The notes beneath the pieces were generated by a model. The model made no database searches. It was not told where the DNA came from and saw only the letters and a list, made by a program, of their open reading frames with translations. A stretch of DNA of 8,969 nucleotides from Deltaproteobacteria bacterium (GTDB lineage Bacteria; Desulfobacterota_E; Deferrimicrobia; Deferrimicrobiales; Deferrimicrobiaceae): NCBI GenBank assembly GCA_023489025.1, contig JAMDCN010000169.1, positions 1 to 8,969 of the forward strand, in the 5' to 3' direction. Shown in pieces: positions 1 to 8,969 of this stretch. The translations under genes and the position numbers were made by a program. The number at the start of each line of letters is the position of its first letter. Within the stretch, counting starts at the first letter, position 1.

Positions 1-266
1 ACCGCGGCGAGCCGGATCTCCTCGCCTCCTGCTACCGCAATTCCTTGAAGCTGGCCGCCGCGCACGGCATCCGGTCCATCGCCTTCCCCTCGATCAGCAC
101 GGGCATCTACGGGTACCCGGTCGAAGAGGCGGCAAAGGTCGCCTTGTCGGTGGTGGCCTCTTTTCTGACGGCGGGGAACCGCCTGCCGGACTACATCCGG
201 TTCGTCCTGTTCGACGAGGCGACGTTCGCGGCGTACGAGAAGGCGCTTCTCGATCTCGCCCCTTGA
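1..266 (+). CDS. Macro-domain protein (ADP-ribose / O-acetyl-ADP-ribose binding), 3' part only
   Basis: This is the C-terminal part (87 codons in frame from base 3, then TGA at 264-266) of a macro-domain protein whose start lies left of the window. A TTG at 45 is in frame, but the coding signal continues upstream of it (residues reading GEPDLLASCYRNSL), so it is not the real start. The diagnostic piece is the second ligand-binding loop, SISTGIYGYP, followed by a helix (EEAAKVAL) and a final strand with FVLFDE. This matches the end of YmdB-type macro domains, which bind ADP-ribose and often hydrolyse O-acetyl-ADP-ribose or remove ADP-ribose from proteins. The catalytic Asn/Asp of the first loop lies outside the window, so activity cannot be judged. 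The last 76 nt overlap, on the opposite strand, the 3' end of the CysC-like kinase gene. Family assignment is confident; the exact substrate is unknown. Confidence 0.88.
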   Translation, partial: RGEPDLLASCYRNSLKLAAAHGIRSIAFPSISTGIYGYPVEEAAKVALSVVASFLTAGNRLPDYIRFVLFDEATFAAYEKALLDLAP

Positions 267-793
267 CGCGGGAGATATCCTTTTTCGGCGAGCGCGCGCA
301 CGATGCGCCGGGCGGCCTCCTCCGGCCGCTCGGAGTCGCCCCGGACCGTGACCTCGGGAGCGCGGGGCGGCTCGTAGTCCACGGTCAGCCCCGGGACACG
401 GCCTGACGCGCCCCGTATGCCGCCCCGGTAGATCCCCTTCGGGTCGCGCGCGAGGCAGACGGAAAGGGGGCAGTCCACGAAGACCTCCAGGAAGTTCGGG
501 ATCCTCGCCCGGGCGGCCTCCCGCCAGGCGCGGCGGTTGGCGGTCGCGGCGACGATCGCGGACACGCCGTGCGAGACGAGCCGGCCGGCGAGTCGGGCCA
601 TCGCCCCGTAAAAGACATCCCGCTCCCGGTCGTCGTACCGCGGGCGGGGGGTGAGGATCTTCCGGAGATCGTCCGACTCGAGGATGGCCGCGTCGATCCC
701 CCGGTCGAGCAGCTCCTTCCGCAGCGCGGCGGCCAGCGTCGATTTTCCGGAGGCGGGGAGCCCCGTGATCCAGACGGCGAAGGCGTCCGGCAT
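191..793 (-). CDS. APS kinase-like P-loop kinase (CysC family, divergent substrate side)
   Basis: This 200-residue cytoplasmic kinase is the usual length for adenylylsulfate kinase, which phosphorylates APS to PAPS. The Walker A loop GLPASGKST is at residues 11-19, LESDDLR (38-44) sits where APS kinases have their DGDxxR motif, FVDCPL and RDPKGIYR are at 105-110 and 116-123, and DYEPPRAPE at 139-147 matches the family's YE-P-xxPE segment. Against a simple CysC call, the DGD aspartates are altered, the usual ISP(Y/F)R stretch is replaced by AATANRR (82-88), and the helix before it lacks the typical RRIxE pattern. The enzyme could be a true but divergent APS kinase or act on another small molecule. 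The ATG at 793 lies 6 nt after the stop of the upstream phosphotransferase gene, with a G-rich but weak ribosome site, so translation is probably coupled. The basic/Ser-rich tail from about residue 176 looks non-conserved and is antisense to the macro gene. Confidence 0.82.
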   Translation of the reverse strand: MPDAFAVWITGLPASGKSTLAAALRKELLDRGIDAAILESDDLRKILTPRPRYDDRERDVFYGAMARLAGRLVSHGVSAIVAATANRRAWREAARARIPNFLEVFVDCPLSVCLARDPKGIYRGGIRGASGRVPGLTVDYEPPRAPEVTVRGDSERPEEAARRIVRALAEKGYLPRQGARSRSAFSYAANVASSNRTNRM

Positions 794-799
794 TCCCGC

Positions 800-1888
800 T
801 CACCCCCGGAAAAAGGTTTCGACGCGCCCCGGGTCGAACGCCGAAACGGCCAGCACGCCTTCCAGGAAGGCGAACAACTTCCGGCGGACCGCCTCGTCGA
901 GGGTGGGGTACCAGACGGGGCTCGCCATGACCAGGCACCGGAAGGCGAAGAAAGGCGCGGCCACCTCGAGGACCTCCCGGTCCCCGGTCTTGTCCAGGTA
1001 GCGGTCCCAGAACCGCCGGAAGAGCGTCGCGAAGACGCCCTCGAACCGTCCCCGCTGCTGGAGGGCGTAGAAGAGGAAGTTCCCGGTGAGGCAGGTCACG
1101 TCGTCGGCCGGCTCGCCCCACTCCCCGCGCGACCGGTCGAGGACGCTGAAGTCGGTCCCCTCCCGGAAGAGGATGTTGTACGGATGGAAATCGCCGTGGA
1201 CCTGGCGGAGCCTTCGGGTCCGTCCCTTCAGCTTCCACCGCCACGAGACGCACGCCCGCTCGATCCGCTCGAGCCGCTCCGGCGTGATGAAGGCGTGCGC
1301 GTCCGGGTAGCTGTCGCAGAGGCCCATGATGCATTCGCCATGTCCGACCAGCTCGCGGACCCGGCGCGCGTACAGCCCGGGGTCCGTCCCACGGACTGCG
1401 TGGATTTCGACGAGGTAATCGCACAGGGCGTCGGCCCGCGCGAGGTCGAGGGAGGTCAGCCCGCCGCCGGCCTGGAGGCGCGTGAGGTCGTGGATGTACC
1501 CCCGGCCCTCGACGTAGTCCGTCAGGATAAAGAACTCCTCCGCCTTGCCGAGGGAGACGATCCCGCCGCCCTTTTCGAAGGCGCCGACATCGACCGCCCG
1601 GGCGTGCCGGGGAAGCCGGTTGAAGGCGTGGAAATCCCACAGGACCATCGCCGCTCGGTCCGCCATGTGCTCGTGCCCGAACGGCCCCGGCGGGAGCGTT
1701 TCGAGAACGGTCCGCCGGTGCGTCCCGGCCGTCTCGTACTCGATCAGGACGGGATGGCCGTAGCCGTGTCCCTTGATCGCGGTATCGCGGACCTGATCGC
1801 CGAGGGGGGCGAGTCCCGTGACGTGGACCGGCTTCCCGGCGAGGGAGGAGAGGTACGTTTCGATCTCCTCCGGGCGAAGGTCGGGCAT
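800..1888 (-). CDS. APH-fold phosphotransferase, substrate unknown
   Basis: This 362-residue soluble protein has the aminoglycoside/choline kinase (APH) fold. The catalytic loop is HGDFHPYN at residues 231-238, giving the Brenner motif with D233 as catalytic base and N238 as metal ligand. The metal-binding aspartate that follows (DFG position) is D251 in VLDRSRGEWGEPADDV, resembling the DLGRSG version of APH(3') enzymes. The N-lobe is less typical: LIEYE and RTVLETLP (about 48-66) probably supply the ATP-binding strands, and FILTDYVEG (120-128) is the hinge. Families with this fold phosphorylate hydroxyl groups of antibiotics, choline, sugars or other metabolites; nothing here points to resistance. 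The ATG at 1888 is supported by GGAGG (complement of 1896-1900) 7 nt upstream. It lies 37 nt after the DinB-like gene and 6 nt before the CysC-like kinase gene, so the pair probably acts on one pathway. No membrane segment is visible. Confidence 0.83.
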   Translation of the reverse strand: MPDLRPEEIETYLSSLAGKPVHVTGLAPLGDQVRDTAIKGHGYGHPVLIEYETAGTHRRTVLETLPPGPFGHEHMADRAAMVLWDFHAFNRLPRHARAVDVGAFEKGGGIVSLGKAEEFFILTDYVEGRGYIHDLTRLQAGGGLTSLDLARADALCDYLVEIHAVRGTDPGLYARRVRELVGHGECIMGLCDSYPDAHAFITPERLERIERACVSWRWKLKGRTRRLRQVHGDFHPYNILFREGTDFSVLDRSRGEWGEPADDVTCLTGNFLFYALQQRGRFEGVFATLFRRFWDRYLDKTGDREVLEVAAPFFAFRCLVMASPVWYPTLDEAVRRKLFAFLEGVLAVSAFDPGRVETFFRG

Positions 1889-1904
1889 GACGGCACCTCC
1901 CGGA

Positions 1905-1924
1905 GGGGGGCGAAGCGGCCCCCC
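1905..1924 (-). other. GC hairpin between the DinB-like and phosphotransferase genes
   Basis: A perfect 7-bp inverted repeat (GGGGGGC at 1905-1911 against GCCCCCC at 1918-1924) encloses a 6-nt loop immediately after the DinB-like stop codon and just before the ribosome site of the phosphotransferase gene. No T-run follows on the minus strand, so it is not a standard intrinsic terminator. It could trim or protect the mRNA end, or tune expression of the two downstream kinases. It could also be chance in such GC-rich DNA. Confidence 0.3.
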
Positions 1925-1925
1925 G

Positions 1926-2432
1926 CTAACCTGCGATGATCTGCCTCAGGTGACCGACGTCGTGCCGGGCCATCCCCGCCAACAGGTCTGCGATCGTCAT
2001 CCGCCCCCGCTCGGGGTGGACGCCGGTCCGTTTCATCTGCGCCGGGGCGAGGGAGGCAAGAACGGCGATGTTTTCCGCGCGCATGGCCGCGAAACGGGCG
2101 GCGATCCGCTTCGGGTCGCCCCCGCGGAAGGGGCGCAGCGCCTCGATCCAGCGCTCCTGGTCGAAGAACGGGATTGCCGGGTCGTCCTCCGCGAGCATCT
2201 TTCGGATCCGGACGGTCATGATCGCCTCGGTGTCGGTCATGTGCGCGAGCACGTCCAGGCGCGTCCAGGGCTCCTCGCCGGCGACGGCCCCGAACCACCG
2301 GCGGCTGCCGGACGACGCGATCTTCCGGAAAAGCGGCGGGCTCTTCCGCGCGACCCCCAGAAAATCGCCTGTCTCGAGCATCCGGGCGAGCGGTTCAACC
2401 CATTCCTCAAAGGATTTCCTTGCAGCGGGCAT
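1926..2432 (-). CDS. DinB-family (DinB_2-like) putative metal-dependent protein
   Basis: This 168-residue protein has the DinB/YfiT four-helix-bundle pattern. The three histidines expected to bind a divalent metal are present: H64 in VLAHMTDTE, and H157 and H161 in RHDVGHLRQI near the C-terminus. The stretch PFFDQERWIE (88-97) is also typical of this group. Family members include thiol-dependent S-transferases (mycothiol and bacillithiol type) and many proteins of unknown function; despite the name, this is unrelated to E. coli DNA polymerase IV. The substrate cannot be read from the sequence. The ATG at 2432 is chosen because GGAGG (complement of 2441-2445) lies 8 nt upstream and the product has the family's usual length; the frame stays open far upstream, antisense to mutS, but that part has no family similarity. 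The gene is divergent from mutS and leads the minus-strand block of three. Confidence 0.85.
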   Translation of the reverse strand: MPAARKSFEEWVEPLARMLETGDFLGVARKSPPLFRKIASSGSRRWFGAVAGEEPWTRLDVLAHMTDTEAIMTVRIRKMLAEDDPAIPFFDQERWIEALRPFRGGDPKRIAARFAAMRAENIAVLASLAPAQMKRTGVHPERGRMTIADLLAGMARHDVGHLRQIIAG

Positions 2433-2469
2433 CGGACATCCCTCCGTTCCGGGCGGTGATTCCGCCACC

Positions 2470-2498
2470 ATTTTACCCTCCCTTCCCCGTGGGCAAAG
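2470..2498 (-). promoter_or_regulatory. Possible sigma-70-type promoter for the minus-strand operon
   Basis: Read on the minus strand, TAAAAT (complement of 2470-2475) matches the -10 consensus at five of six positions. CTTTGC (complement of 2493-2498) could be a poor -35 element at a 17-bp spacing. The site sits 38 nt upstream of the DinB-like start codon and is one of the few A/T-rich spots in the region. The -35 match is weak, so this is only a suggestion. Confidence 0.3.
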
Positions 2499-2538
2499 CC
2501 TTTCCATTGGGGTAACCTGTTTTGCATGCCCGACAACC

Positions 2539-2545
2539 GGGAAGG
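2539..2545 (+). promoter_or_regulatory. Ribosome binding site supporting the second mutS start
   Basis: GGGAAGG lies 4 nt before the ATG at 2550. The upstream in-frame ATG at 2526 has only GGGG about 13 nt away, which is too far, so the later start is preferred. Confidence 0.5.
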
Positions 2546-2549
2546 TCCG

Positions 2550-5143
<2,594 letters not shown>

Positions 5144-5147
<4 letters not shown>

Positions 5148-6358
5148 TTCCTCCGGTGCGTCGTCTTGCCGCGGGCCTGCTGGCCTGCCTTCCTCTGGTC
5201 ATGATCGTTCCGTCGCCGTCCCTCGCCAGGCCCGTCCTCGTGACGGGAGTCCGGTTCTGGACCAACGAGGACTACACGCGCGTCGCGATCGACGTCGCCG
5301 GCGAGGTCCGCTACGAAGCGAGGACGCTTGCGGCCGACGCCGTCCGCAAGCTCCCCCCGCGCATCTTCGTCGACATCTCCAATGCCGATATCCGCGAGGA
5401 GATCCGGCGCCGCCCCCTGGAGGTCGCCAACGGCCTGCTCAAGGTGGTGCGCGCGGGGCGGTTCCGCAGGGGGGTCGTCCGCGTCGTGATCGACCTGGAG
5501 CGGGAGAGCGGCTACCGGGTCTTCGACCTGTCGGACCCCTGCCGGATCGTCGTCGACATCGACGGGAAGGGGAACGGGAACGGAAGCGGGAACGGCGAGG
5601 AGGCCGCGGAACGGCAGGGCCCGCGGGCCCCTCGGGCGGCGGCTCCGGACTCGGCGACCTCCCGCCTCGGGACGCGCGTGATGCTCGACCCCGGCCATGG
5701 GGGGAAGGACCCCGGGGCGATCGGCCCCACCGGCCTGAAGGAGAAGGACGTCACGCTGGCGATCGGCCGGCTCGTCCGGAGGAAGCTCCTGGCGTCCGGC
5801 GATTTCGACGTCCGGATGACGCGCGACTCCGACGTTTTCATCCCGCTCGAGGAGCGGACCGCGATGGCCAATCACGGGCGCGCCGACCTCTTCGTCTCGC
5901 TCCACATCAACGCCAGCCCCGACCGCAGGACGCAGGGGATCTCCACCTACGTCCTGAGCCGCTCGAGCAGCGACCGGGAGGCGCTGGAGCTCGCCGCGCG
6001 CGAGAACGGCGTGTCGGTCCGCAAGCTCTCCGCCGTCAAGTTCATCATCGACGACCTGTCGACGTACGGCCGCAAGAACGAGTCGCTGCGCCTGGCCAAG
6101 ACGGTCAACGACGCGATCGTCCGGAACGTCCGGAGCCGGTTCGGCCCCGTCGAGGACCTCGGGCTCAAGCAGGCGCCGTTCTACGTCCTGGTCGGCGCCC
6201 GGATGACGGCGATTCTCGTGGAAACGTCGTTCATCACGAATCCGCGCGAGGAGAGGCGCCTGACGAACCCCGCCTGCATCGAGACGATCGCGGACAGCGT
6301 GGTGGAAGCGATCCGCTTCTACGGCGCCCGGAAAGCCGTCGCGAGCGCCGGCTCCTGA
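5144..6358 (+). CDS. amiC: N-acetylmuramoyl-L-alanine amidase, AMIN + Amidase_3 (AmiC-type), exported
   Basis: This 404-residue amidase is predicted to cut the bond between MurNAc and the stem peptide, chiefly during daughter-cell separation. It has a classical signal peptide (PPVRR, hydrophobic core, likely cleavage after SLA at residue 28). An AMIN domain (about 30-142), which targets such enzymes to the septum or peptidoglycan, is followed by a Gly/Asn-rich linker (141-151) and an Amidase_3 zinc hydrolase domain (about 178-395). Expected zinc ligands and catalytic residues are present: H185 in DPGHGG, E200 in LKEKD, H254 in SLHINA and E360 in LVETSF. The insert about 270-310, containing ALELAAREN and IIDDL, resembles the self-inhibiting segment of AmiA/B/C, so a LytM-type activator (EnvC/NlpD-like) may be needed; none is in the window. 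GTG 5144 overlaps the mutS stop by 4 nt. glnD follows after 10 nt. Confidence 0.93.
5564..5593 (+). repeat. Imperfect hexamer repeat coding the amidase linker
   Basis: Five head-to-tail units of GGGAAC or close variants (GGGAAG, GGGAAC, GGGAAC, GGAAGC, GGGAAC) encode the alternating Gly-Lys/Asn/Ser linker between the AMIN and catalytic domains. The unit is two codons long, so changes in copy number would alter linker length without shifting the frame. Confidence 0.7.
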
Positions 6359-6364
6359 GGAGGG
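6358..6364 (+). promoter_or_regulatory. Ribosome binding site of glnD
   Basis: AGGAGGG begins on the last base of the amidase stop codon and lies 4 nt before the GTG at 6369, fixing that start. Confidence 0.65.
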
Positions 6365-6368
6365 ATCC

Positions 6369-8969
6369 GTGTCCACCCTTCCTCACCTTGCCGACGCCTC
6401 CCGGACGGAGCTGTCCGACCGCGAGTTCGTCGAGGTTCTCAGGAACCACCTCTCCGTCGCTCTCTCCGACGCGCTTCGCCGGCAACGGGAGGGACTCGAG
6501 GGAGGTCGCGCGGCGTGCGCGGCCTGGTCCGACGCGATGGACGCGGTCGTGGGGGCTCTCCACGAGCGGGCCCGCCGGAAGTTCCTCGCGAGCGGGCCGA
6601 ACCTGAAGTACCGGCTCGCCGTGGTGGCCGTCGGCGGCTACGGGCGGCGGGAACTCTGTCCCAGGTCCGACGTCGACCTCCTCTTCCTGCACCCGTACAA
6701 AGTGGACCCCTACGTCGAGGCGATGACCGAGTCGATGCTTTACCCGATGTGGGACGTGGCCCTCGACGTCGGCCACGGGGTGCGCAGCGTCCGGGAGGCG
6801 ATCCGGATGGCCGCCTCGGACGACTCGATCCGCACCGCGCTCCTCGACTACCGGTTCGTCGCGGGCGACCCCGGTTTCTTCGCCGAGGCGGAGAAGGAGA
6901 TGGCGCGGTTCCTCTACTTCGCCGACTCCGACCGGTTCATCGAAAAAAAGATCCGGGAGATGGAGGCGCGGCACGCCAGGTTCGGGGACACCGTCTTCGT
7001 CCTGGAGCCGAATCTGAAGGAGGGGAAGGGGGGGCTCCGCGACCTTCAGACCGCCCTGTGGGCCGCGCGCATCAAGTACAAGTGCCGGGAGCTGGTCGAG
7101 CTCAGGAACAAGGGAGTCGTCGCGTCCCAGGCGGTCCTGGCCTACCGTCACGCGCAGGACCGGCTGCTGCGCGTCCGGAACGAGCTTCACATCCTCGCGG
7201 GGAAGAAGACCGACACCCTGGCCTTCGAGTTCCAGGAGCCGATGGCCGATCTCCTGGGATACCGCACGCACGGCAAGAGCTTCGCCGTGGAGCGGTTCAT
7301 GCGCGCCTATTACATGCACGCCTTGGCCGCCTCGCACATCACGGAGGAGCTGCTCGAGGAAGTGGGGAAGCTCCTCCCGGAAAGCGGGCGTCGCCCCTTC
7401 CCGTTTCTCCAGCGAAAGACGGTTTCCGGCGAGGGAATCCTGTACAAGGGGAAGATGTATGTCCGGGACAGCGCCGCCCTGCGGCGGGAGCCGGTCCGGA
7501 TCTTGGAGTTCTTCCGCCTGCTCCAGAGGAACCGGGCGGAGCTCTCCGCGCAGGCGAAGCGGGCCATCCAGCGGTCGCTTCCCGCCGTGGGACAGTCCTT
7601 CCGGGAAGACCCGCGCGTCACCCGCCTGTTCCTGGATATCCTGCGCGACCCCGTGCACGCGCGGGAGACGCTCACGGCCATGAACGAGTCGCGGTTCCTC
7701 GGGCGCTACATCCCCGAGTTCGCCCCGCTGTGCTGCAAGGTGCTTCACGACATCTACCATGTCTACACCGTGGACGTTCATTCGATCATCGCGGCGGGCG
7801 TCCTCCCGGGATTGGAGGCCGCGGCGACGTTGACCGCCGAAGAGGAGGAGTTCCTCCGGATCTACCGGTCGCTTCCGCGGCCGGACCTGCTCAACCTCGC
7901 GATCCTGCTGCATGACATCGGCAAGGGGCGGGGGCACGGGCACTCGAGGATCGGGGCGGAGATCGTCGCGCAGATCAGCCGGCGGATGGGGCTCGGACCC
8001 CGGGAGACGGACGATCTCGTCTTCCTCGTGGAACAGCACCTGCTGATGGCCAACGTCTCGCAGCGACGCGACCTCCACGACCTCGACCTGATCCTCTGGT
8101 TCACCGACATCGTCGGCACGATCCAGCGGCTCGATCTTCTCTACCTCCTCACCTACGCCGACCTGCGGGCGGTGGGGCCCGACGTTTGGACGCAATGGAA
8201 GGCGATGCTGCTCGCCGAACTTTACGACAAGGCGAAGAACATCCTCGAGCACGGCCGGCACAAGCGGCCGTTCGAGGAGCGGGCCCTGGCGCGCCGCGAG
8301 CGGGCCCGGGACCTCCTGGCGGAGTTCCCTCCGGAGGCGGTGAGCCGGTTCCTCGACCGGTTCGACGACCGGTATTTCCTGGCGACTCCCGATGCCCGCT
8401 TCCCCGATCACGTCCGGATCCTGTCCGCCTATGACGGGAAGACGCCGCGCGTGGAGGTGATCGAGGCGGCCGGGTCGGGCGTCTCGGAGTTCATCATCGC
8501 CTGCCCCGACCGGCGGGGGCTTTTCTCGATGATCGCCGGGACGCTGTCGGCCAACGGGATCAACATCCTGAACGCCTCGATCTCGACCTCGCTCGACGGG
8601 ACGGCGCTGGACACCTTCTACGTCACCTACCTGGGGAAGGCGCTCCGGGACGACCTGAAAAAGGAGCGCGTGGTCGCGGACCTCATGGCCGTCCTGCACG
8701 GCGAGACCGGGGTGGAGACGCTCCTGGCCGAGAATAAGGTCTCCCGCTTCGTCCGCGAGAAGGTCGTCGGGAAGTACCGCCCGACGCGGGTTCTCTTCGA
8801 CAACTCCGTCTCGACGCGCTACACGGTGGTCGACATCTTCACTTACGACCGGATCGGGCTCCTCTACGACATCACCCGGACGTTGACGGCCCTGGGGCTC
8901 GACATCGTCCTTTCGAAGATCTCGACGAAGGCCGACCAGGTGGCCGACGTCTTCTATGTCGTCGACAAG
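6369..8969 (+). CDS. glnD: PII uridylyltransferase / uridylyl-removing enzyme GlnD (3' end cut)
   Basis: GlnD senses glutamine and adds or removes UMP on PII proteins (GlnB/GlnK), setting glutamine synthetase activity and nitrogen gene expression. The frame is open from GTG 6369 through the last base, giving 867 codons; the C-terminus, probably a few tens of residues, lies beyond the window. Domains in order: nucleotidyltransferase with GGYGRREL (89-96) and the catalytic SDVD (S100-D103); the GlnD-specific helical part with GKGGLRDLQ (219-227); an HD hydrolase domain with H471, H515-D516, H525, H557 and D598 (in TYAD) as likely metal ligands; ACT domain 1 from about 705 (EFIIACPDRRG) and ACT domain 2 from about 818 (YTVVDIFTYDRIG), which bind glutamine. 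All key motifs are present, so both activities are expected. The HD motif usually read as DEH is DVH here. The gene is third in the plus-strand block, 10 nt after the amidase. Confidence 0.97.
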   Translation, partial: MSTLPHLADASRTELSDREFVEVLRNHLSVALSDALRRQREGLEGGRAACAAWSDAMDAVVGALHERARRKFLASGPNLKYRLAVVAVGGYGRRELCPRSDVDLLFLHPYKVDPYVEAMTESMLYPMWDVALDVGHGVRSVREAIRMAASDDSIRTALLDYRFVAGDPGFFAEAEKEMARFLYFADSDRFIEKKIREMEARHARFGDTVFVLEPNLKEGKGGLRDLQTALWAARIKYKCRELVELRNKGVVASQAVLAYRHAQDRLLRVRNELHILAGKKTDTLAFEFQEPMADLLGYRTHGKSFAVERFMRAYYMHALAASHITEELLEEVGKLLPESGRRPFPFLQRKTVSGEGILYKGKMYVRDSAALRREPVRILEFFRLLQRNRAELSAQAKRAIQRSLPAVGQSFREDPRVTRLFLDILRDPVHARETLTAMNESRFLGRYIPEFAPLCCKVLHDIYHVYTVDVHSIIAAGVLPGLEAAATLTAEEEEFLRIYRSLPRPDLLNLAILLHDIGKGRGHGHSRIGAEIVAQISRRMGLGPRETDDLVFLVEQHLLMANVSQRRDLHDLDLILWFTDIVGTIQRLDLLYLLTYADLRAVGPDVWTQWKAMLLAELYDKAKNILEHGRHKRPFEERALARRERARDLLAEFPPEAVSRFLDRFDDRYFLATPDARFPDHVRILSAYDGKTPRVEVIEAAGSGVSEFIIACPDRRGLFSMIAGTLSANGINILNASISTSLDGTALDTFYVTYLGKALRDDLKKERVVADLMAVLHGETGVETLLAENKVSRFVREKVVGKYRPTRVLFDNSVSTRYTVVDIFTYDRIGLLYDITRTLTALGLDIVLSKISTKADQVADVFYVVDK

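Noticed and set aside
569..1939. Plus-strand open frame of 456 codons opposite the two kinases
   Set aside because: Composition is antisense-like (Glu, Pro, Arg, Gly) and the opposite strand has clear kinase motifs and ribosome sites.
2508..2526. Sigma-54-like GG...TTGCA promoter upstream of mutS
   Set aside because: The spacing between the GG and GC elements is 11 nt instead of the required 10 and the upstream half does not match TGGCAC, so the resemblance is not enough despite the tempting link to glnD.
2511..2545. LexA-type operator before mutS, prompted by GGTAACC and CTGT nearby
   Set aside because: Neither the GGTTnnCnnnnGnnnACC form recalled for Geobacter nor a clear CTGT...ACAG palindrome is present.
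6359..6368. Possible frameshift or gene break between the amidase and glnD
   Set aside because: Both frames are intact, the amidase ends with a normal TGA at 6356-6358, and glnD has its own ribosome site.
6515..7915. Plus-strand open frame in another phase within glnD
   Set aside because: Arg/Gly/Pro-rich shadow frame; the glnD frame through the same bases encodes the nucleotidyltransferase and HD motifs.
6234..8699. Long minus-strand open frame opposite glnD
   Set aside because: Low-complexity, charged and proline-rich translation with no family features; it mirrors the codon bias of glnD, whose own frame has all expected motifs.

Overview
The window is a very GC-rich, gene-dense stretch of bacterial chromosome with strong G/C preference at third codon positions. 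It carries seven protein-coding genes, two of them cut by the window edges. The gene content (AMIN-type amidase, PII uridylyltransferase, full-length MutS) and the order mutS-amidase-glnD suggest a Gram-negative of deltaproteobacterial type (Desulfuromonadota or a related Deferrimicrobium-like lineage). This taxonomic guess rests on gene order, base composition and remembered family resemblance; no search was run.

Layout. (1) At the left edge is the 3' end of a plus-strand macro-domain gene (1-266). (2) A minus-strand block, read right to left, holds a DinB-fold protein (2432-1926), an APH-fold small-molecule phosphotransferase (1888-800) and a CysC-like P-loop kinase (793-191). Spacing is 37 nt and then 6 nt, so they look like one operon. 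The last gene runs tail-to-tail into the macro gene, with 76 nt of overlapping coding sequence. (3) A 117-nt divergent intergenic region (2433-2549) separates this block from the plus-strand block. (4) The plus-strand block holds mutS (2550-5147), an exported AMIN/Amidase_3 cell-wall amidase (5144-6358) and glnD (6369 to the window end). The mutS and amidase genes overlap by 4 nt (GTGA), and 10 nt separate the amidase from glnD.

How the genes work together. The plus-strand block is core housekeeping: mismatch repair, septal peptidoglycan hydrolysis and nitrogen-status signalling, apparently co-transcribed though functionally unrelated. The minus-strand block is accessory. The tight APH-kinase plus CysC-like-kinase pair suggests two phosphoryl transfers to a small molecule or adjacent steps of one pathway, but the substrate cannot be read from sequence. 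The CysC-like enzyme keeps the nucleotide-binding core but departs from canonical APS kinase at the substrate side, and no ATP sulfurylase gene is present.

No RNA genes, CRISPR arrays, insertion sequences or convincing intrinsic terminators were seen. There is no clear evidence for a new biological system; the best candidate for a second look is the APH/CysC-like kinase pair.
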